The notes below the pieces were generated by a model that did no database searches, had not been told where the DNA came from, and saw only the letters and a program-made list of their open reading frames with translations. DNA of 11,777 bases. Source: Candidatus Bathyarchaeota archaeon B23 (lineage in GTDB: Archaea; Thermoproteota; Bathyarchaeia; TCS64; B23). The stretch is taken from assembly GCA_001593875.1 (NCBI GenBank), contig LUCA01000011.1:1-11777 (forward strand), written 5' to 3'. Below, in pieces: positions 6,031 to 11,777 of the stretch. A program made the position numbers and the translations under genes. Position 1 is the stretch's first letter; each line of letters starts with the position of its first letter.

Positions 6031-7746
6031 TCATCTCCCCAGCTTCCTCAGGAGCTCGTCGACGGGGAGGGTGTTGATGACATCTTGGGGCTCCAGCCAC
6101 CCCCTCCTGGCGACGGCGACGCCGAGGGGGAGGAACTCCAGGTGATTCGGCGAGTGGGCGTCCGTCCCTATCGACATCACGACGCCGTGCTCCCTCGCCG
6201 CCTTCGAGTTGACGTCGTTGAGGTCCAGGCGGTTCGGGAAGGCGTTGATCTCCATCAGGACCCCCTGCTCGGCCGCCGCCTCGAAGACCCTGTCGAGGTT
6301 TAGGGCGTAGGGTCGTCGTCGGAGTATGATCCTCCCCGTGGGATGCCCTAGGGCTGAGACGTAGTCGTTGTGGATCGCCCTGAGGATGCGCTCCGTCATC
6401 TGCCTCTCATCGGCCTTGAAGCCCGAGTGGACGCTGGCGACGACGAAGTCCAGGTCCCTGAGCACCGAGTCGGGCAGGTCTAGGGTGCCGTCAGCCTTTA
6501 TATCCACCTCTATGCCCTTTAGCACCCTGAAATCGTCGAGCTGCTCGTTGAGGCCGTCGATCTCGGCCATCTGCCTCCTCAATCGCTCCTCGTCTAGGCC
6601 TCGGGCGATGCCCATCGACTTCGAGTGGTCGCAGACGGCGATGTATTCTAGGTTGAGGGCCATCGCCTTCCTCGCCATCTCCTCTATGGTTCCGGTTCCG
6701 TCGCTCCACTTCGTGTGGATGTGGAGGTCTCCCCTCACCTCCCCCTCATCCACGAGCCTCGGCAGCCTCCCCTCCATCGCCGCCTCCACCTCCCCCCGGT
6801 CCTCCCTCAGCTCGGGCTCGATCCACTCCAGGCCGAGGGCCTTGTAGACCTCCTCCTCCCTCTTCCCCGCTATGCGTTCCCCGGTCTCCCGCTGGAAGAG
6901 GCCGTATTCATTGAGCTTATACCCCCTCTTCACGGCGATGGTCCTCAGCTTTATGTTGTGGGCCTTCGACCCCGTGAAGTATTGGAGCGCCGACCCGTAG
7001 GACTCGGGGGGGATGACCCTCAGGTCCACCTGGAGGTTGGCGCCGACGATGACGGTGCTCCGGGTCGTCCCCCGGGAGATCACCCTGGAGACCCTGGGCA
7101 TGGAGACGAAGCGCTCCACCACCTCCTGGGGCCTCGTCGAGAGGACCAGTATATCCAGGTCTCCGACGGTCTCCTTACGCCTCCTAGCCGATCCGGCGGG
7201 CTCTATCCTGAGGACGGCGTCACACCCCTTCATGTAGGCGACGATCTCGTCGACGACGGGGAGGATCGCCCCAAGGAGGAAGCGCTCCTGTCGACGCCTA
7301 TACTCCTCTATGCTCAGGAGGATGTTCTCCTCCGTCTTGGGGCCGAAGCCCTTCAGACCCCTGATCCTCCCCGCCTTCGCCGCCTCCTCCAGCTCCTCGA
7401 TGGAGTTGATACCCAGCTCCTCGTAGAGCCTCATCGCCTTCTTAGGCCCCACGCCCTCCAACTCGATGAGCTCCATCACACCCCTCGGAAGCCCCTCCCT
7501 CAACTCCTCCAGCTTGCTGCTCTGACCGGCTTCGAGATACTCCTCGATGACGGAGGCTATGCTCTTCCCCACCCCAGGGATGGATTGGAGCTCCCCCCGC
7601 CGCCGTATCTTCCTGATATCCTCCGTCAGCGATCCGATCCGCTGGGCGGCCATCATGTAGGCCCTGCTCCTATACCGCTCCCCCTTAATCGAGTAGAGCT
7701 CGCTGATCTCGTAGAGAATCTCCGCCACCTCGGCGTTTACACTCAT
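6031..7746 (-). CDS. polX: DNA polymerase X family with C-terminal PHP domain
   Basis: This 571-residue protein has the standard PolX-PHP layout and length. The N-terminal lyase-like and helix-hairpin-helix part includes SIPGVGKS near 55-62, LEGVGPKKA at 96-104 and LKGFGPKTEE at 131-140. The nucleotidyltransferase palm has GSAR at 185-188, catalytic D196 and D198 in GDLDIL, D241 in VDLRV, and YFTGSKAHN at 256-264. The PHP domain runs from about 338 to the end, and all nine expected metal ligands are intact: H342, H344, D349, H374, E413, H440, H468, D529 and H531. Such enzymes fill short gaps in base-excision repair and carry a manganese-dependent 3'-5' exonuclease or phosphatase activity in the PHP domain. 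It starts at the ATG at 7746, with TATA-like CTTAATAG about 32 bases upstream, and is followed by the radical SAM gene. Confidence 0.96.
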   Translation of the reverse strand: MSVNAEVAEILYEISELYSIKGERYRSRAYMMAAQRIGSLTEDIRKIRRRGELQSIPGVGKSIASVIEEYLEAGQSSKLEELREGLPRGVMELIELEGVGPKKAMRLYEELGINSIEELEEAAKAGRIRGLKGFGPKTEENILLSIEEYRRRQERFLLGAILPVVDEIVAYMKGCDAVLRIEPAGSARRRKETVGDLDILVLSTRPQEVVERFVSMPRVSRVISRGTTRSTVIVGANLQVDLRVIPPESYGSALQYFTGSKAHNIKLRTIAVKRGYKLNEYGLFQRETGERIAGKREEEVYKALGLEWIEPELREDRGEVEAAMEGRLPRLVDEGEVRGDLHIHTKWSDGTGTIEEMARKAMALNLEYIAVCDHSKSMGIARGLDEERLRRQMAEIDGLNEQLDDFRVLKGIEVDIKADGTLDLPDSVLRDLDFVVASVHSGFKADERQMTERILRAIHNDYVSALGHPTGRIILRRRPYALNLDRVFEAAAEQGVLMEINAFPNRLDLNDVNSKAAREHGVVMSIGTDAHSPNHLEFLPLGVAVARRGWLEPQDVINTLPVDELLRKLGR

Positions 7747-7774
7747 CCCTCTTTAGAAGGGTTCGAGAGCACTC

Positions 7775-7782
7775 CTATTAAG
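7775..7782 (-). promoter_or_regulatory. TATA-like box of polX
   Basis: Minus-strand CTTAATAG lies about 32 bases upstream of the polX ATG, in the 82-base gap after the M20D gene. It would drive polX and the radical SAM gene together. Confidence 0.45.
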
Positions 7783-7828
7783 ATTGGGTTGAAGGGATGG
7801 GGAGGCGGAGGCGGTCTCTCGACGGTGA

Positions 7829-9046
7829 TCAGTGGGACTCCACGACCCTCCTGTGGGCCTCCTTCACCTCCTCCAGCAGCCTGGGGTCGAGGAGCAGCTC
7901 CAGGGCCGCGAGGGCCATGGCCTTGGCCCCGATCCCGATGGCCTTATGCCCCCTCTCCGTCATCGTCGCCTCGGCGAACTCCCTCGTGTGCAGCGCCACC
8001 CCCTCAGGGGCGATGGAGACCATGGGATGCACCCCTGGGACGACGTGCGTCACATCGGAGAAGTCGGTGCTCGCCAGGGGAATCCTCTTGGACGTCGCCT
8101 CCGGGGGCTCCACCTCCTCCCCCAGCTCCCTGAAGACCCTGTAGAGGAGGCCCTCCAGGGGTTGGTTCCTCACGTTGGATTTGAGGCCGGGCCTCACCTC
8201 GACGTGGACCTCGCACCCCGTGGCGAGGGCTGCCCCCCTGGCGCAGTTCTCCACCATCTCCACGAGCTCCGGTATGTAGTCGTCGTCGCTGCTCCTCACC
8301 CCGAATTGGAGGGTGGCCCTGTCGGGGATGATGTTCGATGCGACGCCCCCCTCCTTTATGATGCCGTGGATCACGGCGTTGGCCCCCCTCTTAAGCTGCT
8401 GCCTGTTGGCGTGGACCGCCATATACATCAAGACGGCGGCGTTGAGGGCGTTGACGCCTAGGTGGGGGAAGGCCGCCGCGTGGGCCATTCGACCCCTGAA
8501 CTCCACGGCGATGCCGGTGACGGCTAGGAACCCCTCATTCACCCTCGTTATCCCGCTGGTGGGGTGTATCATCATCGCCACGTCGACGTCGTCGAAGACG
8601 CCGGCCTCAGACATCCTCCTCTTGGCTCCGGCGCTGGGGCCACGCCCCTCCTCAGCCGGAGTCCCGAAGACCAGGGCGGTGCCGGGGACCTCGTCGAGCA
8701 CCCGCCTCAAGGCGATGCCGGCCCCTATCCCCGCCGTCCCTATGATGTTGTGCCCACATCCATGCCCTATCTCAGGTAGGGCGTCATACTCCGCCAGGAA
8801 GGCGATCTTGGGCGAGGGGCCTACGCCGCTGTAGTAGGCCCTGAAGGCCGTGGGCATCCCCAGGATCCCCCTCTCCACCTCGAAGCCCCGCCTCTCCAGC
8901 TCCTCCGACAGCCTCTTGGAGGCCTCATGCTCCTCGCTCCCCAGCTCTGGATGCCTGCCCATCCAGTCGCTCAGCTCGATGAGCCTGGGCAGAATCTCAT
9001 CGACCTCCTCCAGGATCAGCCTCCTCAACCTATCCCTCTCGGACAT
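7829..9046 (-). CDS. M20D-type amidohydrolase (AbgB/ACY1L2/IAA-amino-acid hydrolase relatives)
   Basis: This 405-residue protein belongs to the M20D branch of metallo-aminoacylases. It has the Cys-containing metal motif HGCGHN at 95-100 (C97, H99), TPAEEG at 129-134 (E132 catalytic, E133), MIHP at 159-162 (H161) and H353 in VALHTREF near the end. The lid or dimerisation domain spans about 175-290, with FRGRMAHAA at 183-191 and GGVASNIIPD at 233-242. Members remove acyl or aromatic groups from amino acids or cleave dipeptides and p-aminobenzoyl-glutamate; the GHGCGHNIIGTAGIGAG stretch looks closest to the ACY1L2/AbgB group. It is cytosolic and starts at the ATG at 9046 with a TATA-like box about 30 bases upstream. 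This is the second M20 hydrolase in the window but from a different subfamily (Cys/His motif instead of HxD), so it is not a recent duplicate. Confidence 0.92.
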   Translation of the reverse strand: MSERDRLRRLILEEVDEILPRLIELSDWMGRHPELGSEEHEASKRLSEELERRGFEVERGILGMPTAFRAYYSGVGPSPKIAFLAEYDALPEIGHGCGHNIIGTAGIGAGIALRRVLDEVPGTALVFGTPAEEGRGPSAGAKRRMSEAGVFDDVDVAMMIHPTSGITRVNEGFLAVTGIAVEFRGRMAHAAAFPHLGVNALNAAVLMYMAVHANRQQLKRGANAVIHGIIKEGGVASNIIPDRATLQFGVRSSDDDYIPELVEMVENCARGAALATGCEVHVEVRPGLKSNVRNQPLEGLLYRVFRELGEEVEPPEATSKRIPLASTDFSDVTHVVPGVHPMVSIAPEGVALHTREFAEATMTERGHKAIGIGAKAMALAALELLLDPRLLEEVKEAHRRVVESH

Positions 9047-9072
9047 CGCGATCGAAGTATCAGCCCTCTTTC

Positions 9073-9092
9073 GATAATAAGCTTTGGAGCTT
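9073..9092 (-). promoter_or_regulatory. TATA-like box and short inverted repeat before the M20D gene
   Basis: Minus-strand TTATTATC (9073-9080) is about 30 bases from the ATG at 9046. It abuts a 5-4-5 inverted repeat at 9079-9092 (AAGCT, TTGG, AGCTT). The repeat could be an operator for this gene or a weak hairpin after the antiporter gene. At this arm length chance is a real possibility. Confidence 0.35.
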
Positions 9093-9098
9093 GAGGGC

Positions 9099-10340
9099 TT
9101 ACTCCGATCTCTTCAGCATCTCCCTCGCCGTCAGGGGGCCGAGGAGGGCTCCGAAGAGGATGGTGCCGAGGACGATGGGGAGGCAGAGGTTGGTGTAGGC
9201 GTCGGGGTGCTGGAAGAAGAGGCCGGTGGGGTCGTAGAGGTGGGGGAGCTGGGACATGACGAGGGCTGGGAGGCCGTTGGCGAAGATGAGGGCCGATAGT
9301 ATGGTCTCGGTCTTGGTGAAGTGGAGGGGCTTGGAGATGGTCTTCACGGCCATGAGGCGTATGAGGGCGAGGAGGAGGACGATGAGGAGGCCGATGGTGA
9401 TGTACCTCCCCGTCGGCTGGGAGATGAGGCCGATGAAGACGAAGAAGAAGGATTTGATGAAGAAGGTGATCTCCTCGTGGAACTCCCTGAGGTGATACTT
9501 GTCGATCCAGACCCGCTCCTCGAGGCCTAGGCTCCTGAAGATGTAGTTGAAGTTGGTGATGGCGAGGCCGAAGGTGAGGGCCGAGACGGGGCCGCCTCCG
9601 GGGCCGATGAAGGACTCGGTGACGAGGTAGAGGGGGAAGAGGGCCGCCATGGTCATGATGTAGTTGAGGGGCCGCCCCCTGAGGAGGTGGAGGACCTTCG
9701 CCCAGAGGACGCCTGCGACGAAGCCTATGATGGTGGAGGCGGAGAAGGTGATGATGATCCTGAAGGCCGCATCGAGGGGTGAGACGCCTCGCATCATTAT
9801 CATCTTGATGAGGGTCATGGAGGTGATGATGCAGAGGGGGTCCGAGATGACGGACTCCATCATCAATATCACCTTGGCCCCATCCATATCCACCAGCCGC
9901 TCCAGGTTGGCGAGGATGCTGAGCACCGAGACCGTGCTGGTGCCGCCTACCATGGAGGCGAAGAGCATCGCCTGGAGGGTGGTGAAGCTGTCGGGCATGA
10001 AGAGGTGGAGGAGGACGCCTACGGTGACGAGGGTTATGGTGAAGGTGGTGAAGCAGAGCGTCACAGCCTTATCCATCGTCTCCATCACCTCCCTCACGTC
10101 GACGTTGATGCCTGCGTCGAAGAGGATGACGATGAGGGCGACGATACACATCAGCGGCGAGAGGGATTGGAAGATGGCGACCTTCAGGAGATGGAGAGCC
10201 GGGCCAAGGAAGAGGCCGAAGCCCAGCAGCCAGACCACGTCGGGTATCTTCGTCTTATCGTAGATGAGGCCGCTGAGATAGCTGAGGAAGAGGGTGGAGG
10301 AGATGAGAATTAGGAGTTCACCCGGCTCTATCAAAACCAA
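9099..10340 (-). CDS. Cation:proton antiporter, CPA/NhaP-like
   Basis: This 413-residue, very hydrophobic protein has about twelve or thirteen predicted membrane segments (roughly 7-27, 33-52, 60-78, 93-115, 122-145, 155-183, 190-215, 227-243, 248-266, 291-308, 311-335, 347-367 and 384-402). It shows the CPA landmarks LFDAGINVD near 73-81, an unwound-helix motif GGTSTVSV at 132-139, and MESVISDP at 161-168, in which E162 and D167 match the ExxxxD ion-binding helix. The usual Asn-Asp pair reads Ser166-Asp167 here. As far as I recall, ESxxSD forms occur in archaeal NhaP-like transporters. It should exchange protons for Na+ or K+ across the cytoplasmic membrane. The start appears to be TTG 10340; a second in-frame TTG two codons later is an alternative. 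It is divergent from the M24-like gene and 52 bases upstream of the M20D gene, which has its own promoter-like box. Confidence 0.9.
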   Translation of the reverse strand: MVLIEPGELLILISSTLFLSYLSGLIYDKTKIPDVVWLLGFGLFLGPALHLLKVAIFQSLSPLMCIVALIVILFDAGINVDVREVMETMDKAVTLCFTTFTITLVTVGVLLHLFMPDSFTTLQAMLFASMVGGTSTVSVLSILANLERLVDMDGAKVILMMESVISDPLCIITSMTLIKMIMMRGVSPLDAAFRIIITFSASTIIGFVAGVLWAKVLHLLRGRPLNYIMTMAALFPLYLVTESFIGPGGGPVSALTFGLAITNFNYIFRSLGLEERVWIDKYHLREFHEEITFFIKSFFFVFIGLISQPTGRYITIGLLIVLLLALIRLMAVKTISKPLHFTKTETILSALIFANGLPALVMSQLPHLYDPTGLFFQHPDAYTNLCLPIVLGTILFGALLGPLTAREMLKRSE

Positions 10341-10360
10341 CCACCGATGGGAAATAGGGT

Positions 10361-10370
10361 GATAACAAAA
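10361..10370 (-). promoter_or_regulatory. Possible TATA box of the antiporter gene
   Basis: Minus-strand TTTTGTTATC is centred about 25 bases from the TTG start at 10340, so transcription could begin at or next to the start codon. Confidence 0.35.
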
Positions 10371-10378
10371 GCAGCAGC

Positions 10379-10398
10379 GTATTGAGGCGTCTCAATAC
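10379..10398. promoter_or_regulatory. Operator-like perfect inverted repeat between divergent genes
   Basis: GTATTGAG and CTCAATAC form perfect 8-base arms around the spacer GCGT. The site lies in the 117-base intergenic region, between the possible antiporter TATA box (10361-10370) and the TTTAA element of the M24-like gene (10401-10409). This geometry suits a dimeric winged-helix or similar regulator acting on one or both genes. No regulator gene is present in the window. Confidence 0.5.
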
Positions 10399-10400
10399 AT

Positions 10401-10432
10401 CTATTTAAGGGTTTCTACTCCCTATCTTCTTA
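10401..10432 (+). promoter_or_regulatory. Promoter region of the M24-like gene
   Basis: Two TATA-like elements precede the ATG at 10458. CTATTTAAG at 10401-10409 would leave a leader of about 25 bases. CTTCTTA at 10425-10431 would give a near-leaderless transcript. The first is the better TATA match and is almost next to the inverted repeat; the second has the spacing seen at the other genes here. Confidence 0.4.
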
Positions 10433-10457
10433 ACCAACTCCGAGATATAGAGTTTCG

Positions 10458-11630
10458 ATGCCCCTCAACGAGGAGAGAGCACGAGCCCTCATGGCCGAGA
10501 GGGGGGTTGAAGCCCTCATCGCCACCTCCCCCCGAAACGTCTACTACATCACCGACTACTGGAGCCTCGGCCTGGAGCGGGGCCTCCTGGAGGCCTACGC
10601 CCTCCTCCCCCTCGGGGGGGAGCCCCTCCTCATAGCACCGGCGGGGGAGGTGGACCTCATCGCCGAGAGCGAGGCGAGGTTCGAGGGGCTCTACCTCCAC
10701 GGCTCACCGGGCTTCGAGCCCTCCCCCACCTGGGAGGCGGAGAGAACGGGGGAGACCCTAAGCCTCCTCCAGAACTCGAAGATCTACGTCGACGCCCCCT
10801 CAGCCCTCTCAGCCGCCCTCAGGGATCTGGAGCTCTCGGGGAGGGTCGCCCTCGACGGTTCAGGCCTTAGGCCTAAGGCCCTGGAGGCGGTGAGGGAACG
10901 GCTTGGGGGGTTGGAGGTGGTGGAGGGGTGGGGGTTGTTGAGGGAGATAAGGATGGTGAAGACGCCGTTGGAGGTGGAGAGGCTGAGGAGGGCGACGGAG
11001 GTGGTGGAGAAGGCGATGGAGGACTCCCTGGAGATCCTCAGCCCAGGGGTATCGGAGATGGAGGTCTCCGGGATGTTCAGGTATTCCATAGCCTCCGACG
11101 GGGGGGAGGAGGCCCTCGCCCTCTTCGGCTTCGGGGAGAGGAGCAGCTATCCAAACCCCCTCCCCTCAACCCTGGAGGCCGTGAGGGGAGACGTCGTGAG
11201 GCTGAGGGTGGGCTGCTCCCTCGCCCACTACCACGCCAGGGTCTCCCGGACGGCGGTCCTCGGCAGGCCCAAGAAGGCGGTGAGGACGCTCTGGGAGGCG
11301 GTGCTCTCAGCCCAGGAGGCCGCCCTCGACGCCCTGGAGCCGGGCAACTCGGTCTCAGAGGTCTATGAGAGGGTCGAGGAGGAGCTCAAGGGGAGCGGCC
11401 TAAGGGCCGGCAGGCTCCACGTCGGCTGCGGCGTCGGCCTAGAGCCCTATGAGCCGCCGACGCTGAGGAGAGGCGGCGAGGAGGACCTCCTGGAGGGGAT
11501 GGTCGTCGCCCTCGATGTGAGATATCTGAGGCTGGGAGCCCTCGGCGTCGAGGTGGAGGACCTCTACCACCTCTCAGGGGAGGAGGCCACACCGCTGACG
11601 AGGACGGCGAGGGAGCTATACCTCCTCTAG
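10458..11630 (+). CDS. M24 (prolidase/creatinase-fold) homologue lacking most metal ligands
   Basis: The 390-residue protein follows the Xaa-Pro dipeptidase plan: a creatinase-N-like domain at about 1-155 (NVYYITDYWS at 27-36), then a pita-bread domain at about 160-390. Relative to prolidases the five metal ligands are R250 (for Asp, in GDVVRLRVG), R261 (for Asp, in HYHARVSRT), C324 (for His, in VGCGVGLEP), D353 (for Glu, in EGMVVALDV) and E367 (Glu kept, in GVEVED). The substrate His of the HExP block is Y331. The frame and surrounding motifs are well preserved, so this is not simple decay. It is probably not a metallopeptidase. By analogy with creatinase or Spt16-type domains it could be a metal-free hydrolase or a binding protein. 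It is divergent from the antiporter gene behind an operator-like repeat, and overlaps the convergent gene's stop. Confidence 0.85.
   Translation: MPLNEERARALMAERGVEALIATSPRNVYYITDYWSLGLERGLLEAYALLPLGGEPLLIAPAGEVDLIAESEARFEGLYLHGSPGFEPSPTWEAERTGETLSLLQNSKIYVDAPSALSAALRDLELSGRVALDGSGLRPKALEAVRERLGGLEVVEGWGLLREIRMVKTPLEVERLRRATEVVEKAMEDSLEILSPGVSEMEVSGMFRYSIASDGGEEALALFGFGERSSYPNPLPSTLEAVRGDVVRLRVGCSLAHYHARVSRTAVLGRPKKAVRTLWEAVLSAQEAALDALEPGNSVSEVYERVEEELKGSGLRAGRLHVGCGVGLEPYEPPTLRRGGEEDLLEGMVVALDVRYLRLGALGVEVEDLYHLSGEEATPLTRTARELYLL
10863..10880. repeat. Perfect 18-base palindrome inside the M24-like gene
   Basis: GGCCTTAGG is followed directly by CCTAAGGCC with no spacer, encoding part of SGLRPK. 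It lies just before a stretch of G-ending codons. It may be chance or a protein-binding or cleavage site. Confidence 0.6.
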
Positions 11631-11777
11631 AGCCGGCTGAGGAGGAGATCGATCTCCTCCTCGGAGTTATCGGCCTTTATGAAGATGGGGACGTTCTCCA
11701 TCCCCGTCGCTATGTGGCTGGAGACCAGCCACTCCCCCGGGGCGAACTCCAGGGTTCTCTCCAGCATCCCCCTATCG
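11627..11777 (-). CDS. C-terminal end of an unidentified protein (cut by window edge)
   Basis: On the minus strand an open frame runs from the window edge to a TAG at 11627-11629, giving about 49 residues that include LEFAPGEWLVSS, TGMENVPIFIKA and a final DNSEEEIDLLLSRL. Its codon use (GAG, CTC, AGG) matches the neighbours, and it is open throughout, so it is very likely a real gene end. The tail NSEEEIDLLLSRL resembles the final helix of many PLP enzymes such as cysteine desulfurase-like aminotransferases, but this is too weak for an assignment. Its stop overlaps the M24-like stop (CTAG), so the two genes meet tail to tail. Confidence 0.6.
   Translation of the reverse strand, partial: DRGMLERTLEFAPGEWLVSSHIATGMENVPIFIKADNSEEEIDLLLSRL
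11631..11662. terminator. Tandem palindromes after the M24-like stop, possible hairpin terminator
   Basis: Right after the TAG at 11628-11630 comes AGCCGGCT (11631-11638). It is followed by a perfect 24-base palindrome at 11639-11662, with arms GAGGAGGAGATC and GATCTCCTCCTC. The RNA could form a strong hairpin. No T run follows, and the same bases code for EEEIDLLL in the convergent gene, so a terminator role is only tentative. Confidence 0.35.

Noticed and set aside
6715..8133. Long plus-strand open frame (472 codons) opposite polX and the M20D gene
   Set aside because: It is Pro-, Leu- and Arg-rich low-complexity sequence with no motif, and it spans a gene boundary and promoter. It mirrors the GAG- and CTC-rich codons of two well-supported minus-strand genes.
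7829..9046. The two M20 enzymes as a recent tandem duplication
   Set aside because: One uses HxD and the other CxH metal motifs, and their lid domains differ, so they belong to different M20 subfamilies.
9664..10263. 199-codon plus-strand frame opposite the antiporter
   Set aside because: It is an Arg-, Thr- and Met-rich antisense shadow of membrane-helix codons, with no family features.

Overview
The window looks like a compact, GC-rich archaeal chromosome segment. Most starts have an A/T-rich TATA-like box about 20-35 bases upstream and almost no leader. Arginine codons are dominated by AGG, and three genes appear to start with TTG. The gene content also fits an archaeon: a PolX-PHP polymerase, an FmdE-like protein, a COG1533-type radical SAM protein, an NhaP-like antiporter with an E-x4-D motif, and a membrane-anchored PLD/lamin-tail nuclease. 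A Thermoproteota/Bathyarchaeia-like source is my best guess from style alone. No rRNA, tRNA, CRISPR array or mobile element was seen.

Left part (1-3.8 kb): an unrecognised protein with an HExxH motif meets a class I/II aminotransferase tail to tail, with overlapping stop codons. The aminotransferase is divergent from an M20 (ArgE/DapE-type) metallopeptidase, and an FmdE-like single-domain protein follows. Middle (3.8-7.8 kb): a membrane-anchored coiled-coil, phospholipase-D-type nuclease and lamin-tail protein is split by a one-base frameshift. It converges on a minus-strand pair in which polX is followed 11 bases later by a radical SAM gene. Right part (7.8-11.8 kb): an M20D amidohydrolase and a CPA-type cation/proton antiporter lie on the minus strand. 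The antiporter is divergent from an M24 (prolidase/creatinase-fold) gene whose metal ligands are mostly replaced. The intergenic region between those two genes contains a perfect 8-4-8 inverted repeat. The C-terminus of one more minus-strand gene enters at the right edge.

Functionally the window mixes peptide and amino-acid turnover (two M20 enzymes, an aminotransferase, an M24-fold protein), DNA metabolism (PolX, possibly the radical SAM protein, the PLD nuclease) and ion homeostasis. No single new multi-gene system is obvious. The most unusual items are the M24 protein that has lost its metal site, the operator-like palindrome in front of it, the broken nuclease, and the unassigned HExxH protein.
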